Positions 16,093-24,610 are shown, counted from the first letter of the stretch. The stretch is 64,000 bases of DNA from Planctomycetota bacterium (GCA_016795205.1 JAEUHZ010000082.1:29863-93862), one strand, 5' to 3'. Program-made: numbers and translations. The notes: generated from the sequence alone by a model not told the origin.

Positions 16093-17127
16093 ATGAAGCT
16101 ACCCGCCCTGGCCTTGGCCCTCCTCGCCGTTCCCGCGGCGTCCCAGCAACTCGTCTTCCTGGAGGACTTCGAGAATGGGATTGGCGGGTGGTTCGCGACC
16201 TCACTCTGGCACGTCGAAGACTCCTCCCAGACCTGCGGCGCTCTCGTCGCGCCCTTCCCCAGCGGAACCAAGGCGGCGTACTTCGGCGGCTCCGTGGGTT
16301 GCACCTACGAGGGCTTCACCGAGTGGCAGTGGCACGACGGAGACCTGACCAAGAACGTGCCGATCGCGCTGCCCGCGGACGCCGGCTCGATCGCGCTCTC
16401 GTTCCACACCCGGTCGTCCGCCGAGGACGATGGTGTCTGGGACACGCGCAGGGTCCAGATCTCGGCCGATGGCTTCAACTGGACCCCGCTGCCGCTCGTC
16501 TTCAGCTCGGGCTGGGTGGTCCAGCGCTACGACATCACGGCCTGGAAGGGCCAGTCGATCCGGCTGCGCTTCGAATTCTGGTCGGGCGATTGGATGTGGA
16601 ACAACTTCCTGGGCTGGTTCCTCGACGACATCCGGATCGAATCGTACCCCGGTCCGGCAACGCCGTTCTGCTTGGGCGACGGGTCGTGGACGGCCTGCCC
16701 ATGCTCGAACTTCGGCGCGGCTGGCCACGGCTGCGCGACGTCGTTCAACCCCGCTGGAGCGCACCTGAGCGCCGCGGGCGTCGCGAGCGTCGGTGCCGAC
16801 ACCCTCGTCCTCTCGGCCAGCGGCATGTCGATCGCGGCCGCGACGTTTTTCCAGGGAGCCGCGATGCAGACCCACCATCCGTCCATGATCAACGGCGACG
16901 GTCTGCGCTGTGCGGCTGGCACGGTTCTGCGCATCCGCACGGTGTTCGCGCCCAACGGCAGCGCGAGCTACCCGGCGGCTGGCGAGGTGCCGATCTCCGT
17001 GCAGGGCGCGCTGCCGGCGCTCGGCGGCACGCGCTACTACCAGGCGCGCTATCGCAACGCGGCCAACTTCTGCACGCCAGCGACGTTCAACCTGACGAAC
17101 GGTCTGATCGTCACCTGGGCACCCTGA
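16093..17127 (+). CDS. Secreted protein with lectin-like N-terminal domain and cysteine-rich C-terminal module
   Basis: The 344-residue protein has a signal peptide (1-18, cleaved near AASQQ). An N-terminal domain of about 175 residues starts LEDFENGIGGWF and contains VWDTRRVQISADGFNW and LRFEFWSGDW, typical of jelly-roll, carbohydrate-binding-like domains in bacterial surface proteins. From about residue 195 comes the shared module: FCLGDGSWTACPCSN, GHGCATS, GDGLRCAAG and NFCTPATFNLTNGLIVTWAP. The same module ends the proteins at 19059-20861 and 27294-28610. Its function is unknown; the six or seven cysteines suggest disulfide bonding outside the cytoplasm. A decayed copy of this module lies just downstream on the other strand. 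Confidence 0.8.
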   Translation: MKLPALALALLAVPAASQQLVFLEDFENGIGGWFATSLWHVEDSSQTCGALVAPFPSGTKAAYFGGSVGCTYEGFTEWQWHDGDLTKNVPIALPADAGSIALSFHTRSSAEDDGVWDTRRVQISADGFNWTPLPLVFSSGWVVQRYDITAWKGQSIRLRFEFWSGDWMWNNFLGWFLDDIRIESYPGPATPFCLGDGSWTACPCSNFGAAGHGCATSFNPAGAHLSAAGVASVGADTLVLSASGMSIAAATFFQGAAMQTHHPSMINGDGLRCAAGTVLRIRTVFAPNGSASYPAAGEVPISVQGALPALGGTRYYQARYRNAANFCTPATFNLTNGLIVTWAP

Positions 17128-17187
17128 TCACGCCGGCAAGGGCGCGCGCGCCTGGCGCGTTCCGAGCGCCCAGCACCCCGCGGTCCC

Positions 17188-17394
17188 GCTGCTCAGACCG
17201 TCGGTCGCGGGCGTGCACAAGCCCGCATCCGCGTTGCGATATCCGGTCTGGTCGTAGCGGAGACTGCCCGCCGGGACGGATTCACGCGCGGAGGCCGTCG
17301 CGTTGCCCGCCCCCAGATCGCGCGAGGCGTCGGCGACGTTCTGCCTCCTCCGAGTCGCACCGCGACTCCCGCAGCACGGCGCAAGCCCAGGCCG
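17188..17394 (-). pseudogene. Decayed fragment of the cysteine-rich C-terminal module
   Basis: On the minus strand this segment is recognisably homologous at DNA level to 19090-19290, the end of the intact gene at 19059-20861. Long shared stretches include the coding for TPAT and YRNAD. Reading it gives RQNVADASRDLGAGNATASARE, then VPAGSLRYDQTGYRNADAG and LCTPAT, against QNVAGASRYPGAGDATVSVRG, VPAGSIRYYQIWYRNADPG and FCTPAT. It lacks a start, the ACPC half of the module and the final Trp. Homology stops at the edge of the 29-bp inverted repeat (17393). Confidence 0.7.
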
Positions 17395-17476
17395 TACGGA
17401 GTCAGACTCCACTCCGCCGTTCTCATTGCGCGCCGAGGCCCGGCGGAAACGGCGGAGTGGAGTCTGACTCCGTACG
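17393..17476. repeat. 29-bp perfect inverted repeat, nested palindrome
   Basis: The arms at 17393-17421 and 17448-17476 are perfect reverse complements, with a 26-nt spacer. Each arm contains a further odd palindrome, GGAGTCAGACTCC (or its complement GGAGTCTGACTCC), so the element can fold in two ways. It separates two gene fragments. There is no T-run and no transposase nearby; it could be a small palindromic (REP/MITE-like) element or a strong bidirectional transcription stop. I do not see a second copy in this window. Confidence 0.75.
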
Positions 17477-17478
17477 AG

Positions 17479-17640
17479 TCACGCGTCGACGGTTTCGATC
17501 GGCAAGCCCAGGATCTCGGCGATCTGGGTCTGGCACGCGGCGGAGCGGGGCTCGTCCGGACGGCGCTCGAACGCGAGCCTCGCGGGCGCGGCGCGGAACC
17601 GTGGCTCGAGCACCGCCGAGCACGCCTCGTGGAGTCGCAC
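17479..17640 (-). pseudogene. Possible small ORF or gene remnant next to the inverted repeat
   Basis: A 53-codon minus-strand frame (GTG at 17640 to TGA at 17481-17479) reads as a plausible soluble helix-rich protein tail: VRLHEACSAVLEPRF, then CQTQIAEILGLPIETVDA. A stop lies upstream of the GTG with no good start, so it may be the 3' end of a lost gene. The family is not recognised. It abuts the inverted repeat on its right side. The rest of 17128-17776 holds nothing else I can support. Confidence 0.25.
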
Positions 17641-17776
17641 GAGCTCGTGCCCAGCACCCGGCGTCGTCCACGGCCTAGGCTAGACGCGAGTGGCGGATCG
17701 CAGGCGCGGACGCCCAGGCCACCTCCGCCTTCCTCACACTCTCCACGGACTCACGCCCCGCGTCGAATCGCGCGCC

Positions 17777-18625
17777 ATGAACACGGAACCGTTGGACCTG
17801 TACGACAGCCACTACGACCGGACCGAGACGGATGTCTACCGCGCCGTGCGCGCCGAGACCTTCGGCGAGGACCTGGGGCAGACGAGCTGGATCACCGCGG
17901 AGGAGTGCGACGAGCACTGCCGCTGGCTGGCCCTCGGTCCGCGGCAGCGCGTCCTGGAGATCGCCTGTGGGTCCGGTGGCATCGCCGCGCGGATGGCGCA
18001 GCGTTGCGGGGTCTCCGTGGTCGGCATCGACATCCACGCCTCGGCCGTGGAGGCCGCGACGGCCCGGGCTGGCGCGCTCGCCATGCACGAGCGCCTGACG
18101 TTCCAGGCTGTCGACGCCGACGCCCGGCTGCCCTTTCCTGACGGATCGTTCGACGCGGTGTACTGCAACGACGCGATCAACCACCTGCGTGACCGGCGCG
18201 CGGTCCTCTCCGAGTGGGCGCGCGTCCTGCGTCCCGGTGGGCGCTGCCTCTATACGGATCCAGTCGTGGTCACGGGCAGCATCTCGAACGCCGAGCTCGC
18301 CAGCCGCAGCTCGATCGGCTTCTTCCTCTTCACTCCGCTGGGCGTCGATGCAGGCCACCTGCACGCCGCGGGATTCCGCTTGGTGCTCACCGCCGACGGG
18401 ACGGAGAACGTCGCGCGCACCTCCCAGCGCTGGTTCGCGGCACGTGCCCGGCAGCGCGGGCCGTTGTGCCAGCTCGAGGGCTCGACACGCTTCGAGGACC
18501 TGCAGCGCTTCCTGGCGACAGTGCACACGCTGGCCAGCGAGCGACGGCTGTCGCGATTCGCCTACGTCGGCGAGAAGCAAGGGCCGGAACAGGCCGCCTT
18601 CCCGCAGGCTCCGGCCAAGTGTTGA
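17777..18625 (+). CDS. Class I SAM-dependent methyltransferase
   Basis: The 282-residue protein has motif I VLEIACGSGGIAARMA (about 57-72), acidic post-I residue in VVGIDIHASAV, and motif II/III-like FPDGSFDAVYCNDAINHL followed by LRPGGRCLYTDPV. These place it in the UbiE/sarcosine-glycine-type methyltransferase fold. The C-terminal 100 residues carry no accessory domain I recognise. The substrate is unknown. The ATG chosen (MNTEPLDLYDSHYD) gives a natural start for this family; in-frame upstream codons back to 17690 have non-coding composition. It stands alone, between the decayed module and a convergent secreted protein. Confidence 0.85.
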   Translation: MNTEPLDLYDSHYDRTETDVYRAVRAETFGEDLGQTSWITAEECDEHCRWLALGPRQRVLEIACGSGGIAARMAQRCGVSVVGIDIHASAVEAATARAGALAMHERLTFQAVDADARLPFPDGSFDAVYCNDAINHLRDRRAVLSEWARVLRPGGRCLYTDPVVVTGSISNAELASRSSIGFFLFTPLGVDAGHLHAAGFRLVLTADGTENVARTSQRWFAARARQRGPLCQLEGSTRFEDLQRFLATVHTLASERRLSRFAYVGEKQGPEQAAFPQAPAKC

Positions 18626-19058
18626 TCCATTGCGGGCCAGTCCGCCACGTGGACGGGCCGCGTCTGCGAGCCTGCTCGACCCGCCGCAGCGGCCCCGATG
18701 CGTGCCGCGGTGCGCGCTGCCGAGGTGGCGAGGGACGCCGGTGCCTTCGCCAGCGCCTCGTCGACGAGGACCAGACGACTGGCCGGTGACATCGATCGAC
18801 CACGGGCCAAGCGCCACACCTCGAGGCTCGCGGCGCGCTCGCTCTCCGGCGCACCGCAGACCGCACTCTCGCGTGGCGATCGGACGTGCGCCGTCCTCGG
18901 CGCTCCTCGTCCCGCTGACGGCGGCTCGCCAGGTGCAACCTCCAAGGTGAGGGCAGCACGCCAAGCGCCACCGAGGCCCGGTCGCCCCTAGCCCGACCGA
19001 GCCTGGTGCCGGAGCCAATCCACGAACTCCTCAGCGCGGGTCGACGGCCCCATCCAGG
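18626..19058. other. Intergenic region, no supported gene
   Basis: These 433 nt separate two convergent genes. Short frames exist on both strands but none has a start, family signature or consistent codon bias. I see no tRNA and no clear terminator hairpin with a T-run. Confidence 0.5.
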
Positions 19059-20861
19059 TCACGCCGCCCAGGTCACCGCGAGCCCGTTGCTCAGGTTGTA
19101 GGTCGCGGGCGTGCAGAAGCCCGGATCCGCGTTGCGGTACCAGATCTGGTAGTACCGGATGCTGCCCGCCGGCACGGCTCCGCGCACGGAGACCGTCGCG
19201 TCACCCGCGCCCGGATAGCGCGATGCACCAGCGACGTTCTGCTTCGTCCCGAGGCGCACCACGACTCCCGCGGCGCAGCGCAGGCCGTCGCCGAACACCG
19301 CGCCCGCGGTGCCGTTCAGCTGCGCGGTGCCCTGGAAGTACAGGGCCGCGCTGTTCGGCATCCCGTCCCCGAGGAGCGCGAGCGTGTCGAGGGCCACGCT
19401 CGGCGTGCCCGTCGCGACGAGCCGCGCCCCGGACGCGTTCAGCGAGTTGGCGCAGCCGCGCCCAGGCCCGCCGCCGTTGCCGCACGGGCAGGCTGTCCCC
19501 GAGCCGTCTCCGAAACAGTACGGCACGCCCGGCGCCGGGCCGCGATCGCGCAGGAAGACGTCCCACATGTTGTTGTTGTCGCCAACGACCAGGGTCGACG
19601 CCGGGCTCTCGAACGCGACGTAGCGACCGTCGCCACAGATCCACGGCGCACGCGAGCCGGAGCCGGCCTGTGCGCCGCTCGTGGCCACGCTCACGCGCTC
19701 GGTCGTGCCCATGAGCAGGTCGCGCACGAAGCAATCCGAGCCCGCGTTCGTGTCACCCGTGACGAGGTTCGAGGCCGAGCTGTCGAAGGCCACGAAGCGC
19801 CCATCGGCCGACACGAGGTGTGTGCCCTGCGCCAAGCTCTGGCCGTTGGCCTCGGCACCGGCCGAAGAGACGCTCACGCGCGTCGTCGTTCCGGTCTGCA
19901 GATCGTGAACGAAGATGTCGGTCGCAGCGTTCCCGTCGCCGAGCACGAGGTTGGACGCATCGCTCTGGAACGCGACCCAACGCCCGTCCGCCGAGATCGA
20001 GGGGTGCGCGCTGCCGAGATTGCCTTGCGCGCCTGCCGCGCCGAGGCTGACCCGCGTCGTGGTCCCAGCCAGCAGGTCGCGCACGAACACGTCGGACACG
20101 TCGTTCGTGTCGTCGGCGACCAGGTTCGTGGCCAGGCTCTCGAATGCGACGTAGCGGCCGTCCGCCGAGAGCGAGGGCCACGCGCTGACGCCGTCGGCCT
20201 GGGCGCCGCCCGCGCCGACGCTGACGCGCAAGGTCGCGCCAGTCTGGACGTCGTGGACGAACACGTCGGTCAGCCCGTTCGTGTCGCCGGGGACCAGGTT
20301 GGTGGCCTCGCTCTCGAAGGCGACGAAGCGCCCGTCGTCGGAGATCGCCGCGGCCTGCGAGGCACCGTCGGCCTCGACGCCACCCGCGCCCTCGCTGGCG
20401 CGCAGGGTCGTTCCGCTCAGTTGGTCTCGCACGAAGACGTCGTACACGCCGTTCGTGTCGACGCTGACGAGGTTCGACGCGAAGCTGGCGTAGGCCACAT
20501 AGCGTCCGTCGGCCGACACCGCCGGCACGATGCTGCCCGAGTTGCCCTGAACGCCGCCCGAGCTGACGCTCGCGAAGACCGTGTTCGACGTGGCGCGGTC
20601 CTTGACGAAGATGTCCGGCAGGTGGGAGTTCGCGTCCGTGAGCGTCAGGTTCGAGGCCAGACTCTGGAAGGCGACGTAGCGTCCGTCGGCCGAGACCGCG
20701 CCGCGGAAGCTGTGGTAGTTGCCCTGCGTGTTCACCGGACTCGTGCTGACGCGCGTCGTGCTCTGGGCCAGCGCGCCGATGCTCAGCGCGAGCAGCGCCG
20801 CGGAGGCCGCTGCACGCCTTGTGTCGATGAGTCCGTGACCGTGTCTGCTGGGTGCTTCCAT
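19059..20861 (-). CDS. Secreted PD40/TolB-like propeller protein with cysteine-rich C-terminal module
   Basis: The 600-residue protein has an N-terminal signal (hydrophobic stretch ASAALLALSIGALAQ). About eight repeats of ~50 residues follow, each containing SADGRYVAFxSxASNLV and DTNGxxDVFVxDxxxGTTTRVSV. This is the pattern of PD40 (TolB-like) propeller blades. Residues about 450-600 form the shared module: YCFGDGSGTACPCGN, GRGCANS, FGDGLRCAAG, RYYQIWYRNAD and FCTPATYNLSNGLAVTW. The ATG at 20861 is preceded by GAGGAG 6-11 nt upstream (20867-20872), which decides the start against a longer reading. A TAATAGAT segment about 90 nt upstream may be a promoter. It is probably surface-exposed; its role is unknown. 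Confidence 0.82.
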   Translation of the reverse strand: MEAPSRHGHGLIDTRRAAASAALLALSIGALAQSTTRVSTSPVNTQGNYHSFRGAVSADGRYVAFQSLASNLTLTDANSHLPDIFVKDRATSNTVFASVSSGGVQGNSGSIVPAVSADGRYVAYASFASNLVSVDTNGVYDVFVRDQLSGTTLRASEGAGGVEADGASQAAAISDDGRFVAFESEATNLVPGDTNGLTDVFVHDVQTGATLRVSVGAGGAQADGVSAWPSLSADGRYVAFESLATNLVADDTNDVSDVFVRDLLAGTTTRVSLGAAGAQGNLGSAHPSISADGRWVAFQSDASNLVLGDGNAATDIFVHDLQTGTTTRVSVSSAGAEANGQSLAQGTHLVSADGRFVAFDSSASNLVTGDTNAGSDCFVRDLLMGTTERVSVATSGAQAGSGSRAPWICGDGRYVAFESPASTLVVGDNNNMWDVFLRDRGPAPGVPYCFGDGSGTACPCGNGGGPGRGCANSLNASGARLVATGTPSVALDTLALLGDGMPNSAALYFQGTAQLNGTAGAVFGDGLRCAAGVVVRLGTKQNVAGASRYPGAGDATVSVRGAVPAGSIRYYQIWYRNADPGFCTPATYNLSNGLAVTWAA

Positions 20862-21548
20862 GGGTGCTCCTCGTCGTTCGGGCGCCGTCCGCTGCGACGC
20901 GCTCCGCATCGTGATCGGGTGGGCGCGTGTCGCGAGATCGCTGCAACCCATCTATTAGGCACAGGAGCGTCGGCTGTGACAGTTCGCCGTAGTACGCACC
21001 GACCCTACGGCCCCCCCCGGGGCACGCCTCAGGGCATGGCCCCGGTTCGAGACAGGCGTTGCCGTTGCCGGCGAAGCGCATGGCGCGGCGCATGCTGCGC
21101 CCGCACAGCAGCCGCGCAGCCCGCCCCGCACGTCGCCCGCAAGGCCCCCTCCGCAGGCCGAGCAACGCGCGCCCGCCTCGCACGGGCAGCGTCTCCTCCA
21201 GTGAACCGCCCGCGCGCCTCGCCCAGCGTCGTGCCCGCGGAAGTGATCGCAAGCCAGCAGTTCGCGCCGATCACGGGCCTCCTTCGCGGCCAGTCCGGGC
21301 AGCCGTACGTGTTGCGGCCGATGGCCGCGCCACGAGCCGTCCGCTGGCGACGCCCCGGAGCCAGGACGAGCCCTGCGAGCGCCCCTCCGTGCTGCCCCGG
21401 CCGATGGACGCCCGGCGCTCGCGCCGGCCAGCCGCGTGCGCGGGGCGGGTGGTCGGCGCCCGAGGGGATTGGGCTCCTGCCGTGCTGATGGGCCGCCGTG
21501 ACTGCCCCCCCACGGGAGCCAGCACCGCGCGGCCAGCGTGGAAGCACA

Positions 21549-21577
21549 CCGGGCCGGCGCTCTCAGCGCCGGCCCGG
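21549..21577 (-). terminator. Strong GC hairpin, possible terminator of the sigma-factor gene
   Basis: The arms 21549-21561 and 21565-21577 are a perfect 13-bp inverted repeat with a 3-nt loop. It lies 53 nt beyond the sigma-factor stop codon. No T-run follows, so it may act with Rho or as an mRNA 3' stabiliser. Confidence 0.5.
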
Positions 21578-21590
21578 CTCCCCAATCACC

Positions 21591-21609
21591 GAGTCGAACT
21601 CCTCGACTC
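21591..21609 (-). terminator. Second small hairpin after the sigma-factor gene
   Basis: GAGTCGA (21591-21597) pairs with TCGACTC (21603-21609) around a 5-nt loop, 21 nt beyond the sigma-factor stop and just before the larger hairpin. The minus-strand TTCGACTC looks like a tRNA T-loop, but no tRNA can be folded here. Confidence 0.35.
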
Positions 21610-21629
21610 CCCCTGGGTGGCATCCTAGG

Positions 21630-22790
21630 TCAGTTCAGGAACGGCTCCACCGCTTTCTTGAGCTGCGGGGTGCGCATCTTGCCGATCGCCCGGACCTGGA
21701 TCTGGCGCACGCGCTCCAGGCTGACCCCGAGCTTGGCCGCGACCTCGGCCAGCGTGTGCTCGCGCTGGCCCAAGAGGCCGAAGCGCAGGGAGACGATGTA
21801 GCGCTCGCGCTCGCTCAGCCGAGCCAGCGCGCTCTTCACGCCCGACTCGAGCGACGTGTCCTCGAACTCGGGCCGGTACGGGTCGTGATCGCCGCGCGAG
21901 AGCACCTCGCGCAGGCCGGCCGAGTCGTCCTCGCCGGACATGGGCGCGTCGATCGAGCGGGTCGAGCGCGCCGCCTCGAGCGCGTGCTCGACGAGGTTCG
22001 GCTCCAGCCCGGAGGCCTCGGCGATCGCGTCGACGCTGGCGTTCGGGTCGCGCAGCTTCTCGATCGCGAGGTTCACGTGCTTGAGCGCCTTCTGCAGGTA
22101 CACCGGCACGCGGACCGTGCTGTTGAAGTTGTAGAGGTAGCTGCGGAAGGCCTGGTTCAGCCAGTGGACCGCGTAGGTGCGGAACAGGAGGCCGCGCTTC
22201 CAGTCGAACCCGTCCACGGCGCGGAACAGGGCCGCCGAGCCCTCCTGGATCAGGTCCAGGCGCCCCGCGCTCGTGTGCGCATAGCGCTCGACGTTGATCA
22301 GGGCCAGGTAGAGGTTGCGCTCGACCATCTCCGTGCGGAGGGCGTGCAGCTCCGCCCAGCGCCGGCAGACGCGCGGCGGCAGGGTGCAGTGGATCGTGCG
22401 GTCGCCGACGTAGGCCGCCGGGTTGCCGGAGACGCCGCCCTCCAGATCGGCCTGCGTCAGGCCGGCCTGCTTCAGGGCGTGGTCCAGGCGGACGCGCGCG
22501 AACGCGATGCGACGCGCAAGGCGCGCCTCGGCCTCGCGGCCGAGGATCTCGATCGCGTCGACCTCGGAGCGCAACTGGCTCTCGATCGAGAACCGGGCGC
22601 CCTCGCGCGGCACGCGCGAGGTCACCGAGCTCTTGTGCCAGGTCGCGGGGTCGGCGATCTCGAGCTGGACGTTCTTGGCGTCGTACTCGGCGGCCAGCCG
22701 CTCGATCTCGGCGTCGAACGTCTCGGGGGCCGACGCGAAGCGGTCGAGGACTGCGTCGAGTTCGGCATGCTTCAGGACGAGACCCACCAT
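21630..22790 (-). CDS. Sigma-70 family RNA polymerase sigma factor, primary-like but divergent
   Basis: The 386-residue protein has a region 1.2-like helix (about 75-100), region 2 (about 150-225; DLIQEGSAALFRAVDGFDWKRG, then FRTYAVHWLNQAF), region 3 (about 235-290) and region 4 with helix-turn-helix (about 318-380; LSERERYIVSLRFGLLG, TLAEVAAKLGVSLERVRQI). Layout and size match RpoD/SigA-type factors. However, the normally near-invariant core ATWWIRQAI of regions 2.3-2.4 reads AVHWLNQAF, so promoter melting or -10 recognition may differ. The ATG at 22790 follows AGGAGGG (22798-22804). An in-frame ATG at 23050 with GGGGAG would add 87 low-complexity basic residues and cannot be excluded. Confidence 0.9.
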   Translation of the reverse strand: MVGLVLKHAELDAVLDRFASAPETFDAEIERLAAEYDAKNVQLEIADPATWHKSSVTSRVPREGARFSIESQLRSEVDAIEILGREAEARLARRIAFARVRLDHALKQAGLTQADLEGGVSGNPAAYVGDRTIHCTLPPRVCRRWAELHALRTEMVERNLYLALINVERYAHTSAGRLDLIQEGSAALFRAVDGFDWKRGLLFRTYAVHWLNQAFRSYLYNFNSTVRVPVYLQKALKHVNLAIEKLRDPNASVDAIAEASGLEPNLVEHALEAARSTRSIDAPMSGEDDSAGLREVLSRGDHDPYRPEFEDTSLESGVKSALARLSERERYIVSLRFGLLGQREHTLAEVAAKLGVSLERVRQIQVRAIGKMRTPQLKKAVEPFLN

Positions 22791-23345
22791 GGAAGAACCC
22801 TCCTGCACTTCTCGCCGCGGGGCGCGGCGTTGCGTGCGTTCGACGATCGACGGGACGTGGTCCTGGCTCTCGGGGACGTGCGGGCGGGAGGGACCGCACC
22901 AGGACCGTTCACCCTGGGGAGCACGCGCCGACCGGCCTCGGACCGTCGTGCCCTGACGCTTGGAAGTACGACGGACACGCGGCCGGGTGTCAGCCGTCCG
23001 GGGGATATCCGGCGTGCTGCGCAAAGGCTGTGTCGCGGTCCGTCTCTTCATGGCAGGCTCCCCCTTGCAACGCCCGCTCCAACAGGGGCGCGGCACCAGG
23101 GGATACGACCCGTTCCCCACGGAAGATGCTGCGACCGGCGCACTTCCAGGCTTGAAACGCCTCCGTAACGCGGGCCACCGCAACCTCGCCGGGGAGCCCC
23201 CTGCTGCCAAGCCGACAGCGGGTGTGCACGGATCGTCAAGACCCGTCGCAGGTATCCGCGCGGCAACCTCCCGCCCCACCGGGTGGGGCCAGCGCCAGAG
23301 CACGGCGACGCGATCGGGGGCCCCGAGCGCGGCCCGCGAGCGCGC
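22791..23345. other. Intergenic or leader region upstream of the sigma-factor gene
   Basis: These 555 nt have mixed coding signals on the minus strand: an 87-codon in-frame extension of the sigma factor (ATG at 23050) and, in another frame, a 79-codon reading 22990-23229. Both have weaker third-position GC than neighbouring genes. It is most likely the sigma-factor promoter and leader. No riboswitch or clear hairpin was recognised. Confidence 0.4.
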
Positions 23346-24572
23346 TCAGGCGGTCACGCCCTCGCGATAGTTCTTCTGCGTCTCCCGCGGGATGAAGGGC
23401 TGCAGGTGGTCCAGGCCAGCGGCGTCCCGCACGAGGCTACGCGCGATGACGATCCGCTGGATCTGGTTCGTGCCTTCGTAGATCTGGAGGATCTTCGCGT
23501 CGCGGAAGTACTTCGCGATCGGGTAATCCTCCATGAAGCCGTACCCGCCGAAGACCTGCACCGCGTCCGTGGCCACGTCCATGGCCACGTCCGTCGCGAA
23601 GCACTTGGCCATGGCGGCCATCTTCCCGACATCGGGGCCGGCCGCGTCGGAGGTGGCAGCCGAGGCATACACGAGCCAACGCGCGGCCTCGGTCTTCATC
23701 GCCATGTCCGCCAGCATCTTCTGCACCATCTGGTGGTTGCTGATCGGCACGCCGAACTGCTGACGCCGGTTTGCGTAGACGTTGGCGAGGTCCAGGGCTC
23801 CCTGGGCGGCTCCGACCGCCTGGGCCGCGACCCCCGGGCGCGCCAGGTCGAGCGTCATCATCGCGTGCTTGAAGCCCATCCCGGCCCGCTCGCCGATCAG
23901 GTTCGACTTCGGGACGCGCACGTGGTCGAAGTGCGTCTCGACGACGGGCACCGTGCGGATGCCCATCTTGTCCTCCACCTTCTTGACCGTGAACCCGGGG
24001 GTCCCCTTCTCGACGACGAGGGCGCTGATGCGGCGCGACTTGCTGGTCGGGTCGGTCACGCAGAACACCGAGTAGATGTCTGCCACGCCCCCGTTCGTCG
24101 TCCACTTCTTCTCGCCGCAGATGACGTAGTGGTCACCATCCTCCACGGCCGTGACGGACAGGCCGCCCGCGTCCGAGCCGGCGAACTTCTCCGACAGGCA
24201 GAATGCGACGAACTTCTCGCCACGCGCGATCTGGGGCAGCCAGCGCTGCTTCTGGGCCTCCGTGCCACCCACCAGGATCGGGAACGAGCCCAGGGCGTTC
24301 ACTGCGAACGCCACGCCGAAGCCGGAGTCGGCCTTCGCGAGCTCTTCGGTGACGCGGGCCAGCGCCAGGATCCCGGCGCCGTGCCCGCCGTACTCCTTCG
24401 GGATGAAGGTCTTGAAGAGCCCGGCCTCCGCGACGGCTCGCGCAGCCTCGAAGTTGTACTCCTGGGCCTTGTCGTGCTTCGCCGCGCCAGGTCGAACGAT
24501 CGTGTCGGCGATGTGGCGGGCCTTGGCGGCGAGTTCCTCGCCGAGCGGGGTGAAGACGATGTTCTGGGGCAT
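23346..24572 (-). CDS. Acyl-CoA dehydrogenase
   Basis: This 408-residue FAD-dependent enzyme introduces a trans-2 double bond into an acyl-CoA, the first step of beta-oxidation or of branched-chain acyl-CoA catabolism. Family signatures include AFCLSEKFAGSDAGGL (flavin/substrate loop), WTTNGGVADIYSVF, RRQQFGVPISNHQMVQ and the catalytic base Glu366 in YEGTNQIQR. Length and motif spacing are those of short/medium-chain enzymes. The chain-length preference cannot be read from the sequence. It is monocistronic: the methyltransferase upstream is 35 nt away on the same strand, with a TAGACT box in the gap. Confidence 0.95.
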   Translation of the reverse strand: MPQNIVFTPLGEELAAKARHIADTIVRPGAAKHDKAQEYNFEAARAVAEAGLFKTFIPKEYGGHGAGILALARVTEELAKADSGFGVAFAVNALGSFPILVGGTEAQKQRWLPQIARGEKFVAFCLSEKFAGSDAGGLSVTAVEDGDHYVICGEKKWTTNGGVADIYSVFCVTDPTSKSRRISALVVEKGTPGFTVKKVEDKMGIRTVPVVETHFDHVRVPKSNLIGERAGMGFKHAMMTLDLARPGVAAQAVGAAQGALDLANVYANRRQQFGVPISNHQMVQKMLADMAMKTEAARWLVYASAATSDAAGPDVGKMAAMAKCFATDVAMDVATDAVQVFGGYGFMEDYPIAKYFRDAKILQIYEGTNQIQRIVIARSLVRDAAGLDHLQPFIPRETQKNYREGVTA

Positions 24573-24604
24573 GGTGGGAGGCAGCGCTTGACGCTGAGCC
24601 CGGG

Positions 24605-24610
24605 AGTCTA
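24605..24610 (-). promoter_or_regulatory. Possible -10 element TAGACT for the acyl-CoA dehydrogenase
   Basis: TAGACT on the minus strand lies 32 nt before the ATG at 24572, at the end of the methyltransferase gene. The same TAGACT hexamer precedes the lipoprotein gene at 25873. Confidence 0.35.

Larger units (their letters stand above)
20862..21629. other. Intergenic region, no supported gene, two hairpins at its right end
   Basis: These 768 nt lie between two minus-strand genes. The part near 20862-20960 probably contains the promoter of the propeller gene. Frames across 20955-21628 on both strands have an Arg/Pro/Ala-rich composition without any motif and look spurious. A run of eight C near 21010 and two hairpins (21549-21577, 21591-21609) are the only structures I can point to. 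Confidence 0.5.

Noticed and set aside
21580..21620. tRNA T-loop-like TTCGACTC on the minus strand
   Set aside because: No acceptor stem, D-arm or anticodon arm can be paired around it. It is part of a simple hairpin.
22990..23229. 79-codon frame upstream of the sigma-factor gene
   Set aside because: Third-position GC is lower than in real genes, no family match is visible, and it overlaps the possible sigma leader in another frame. Kept only as a note.
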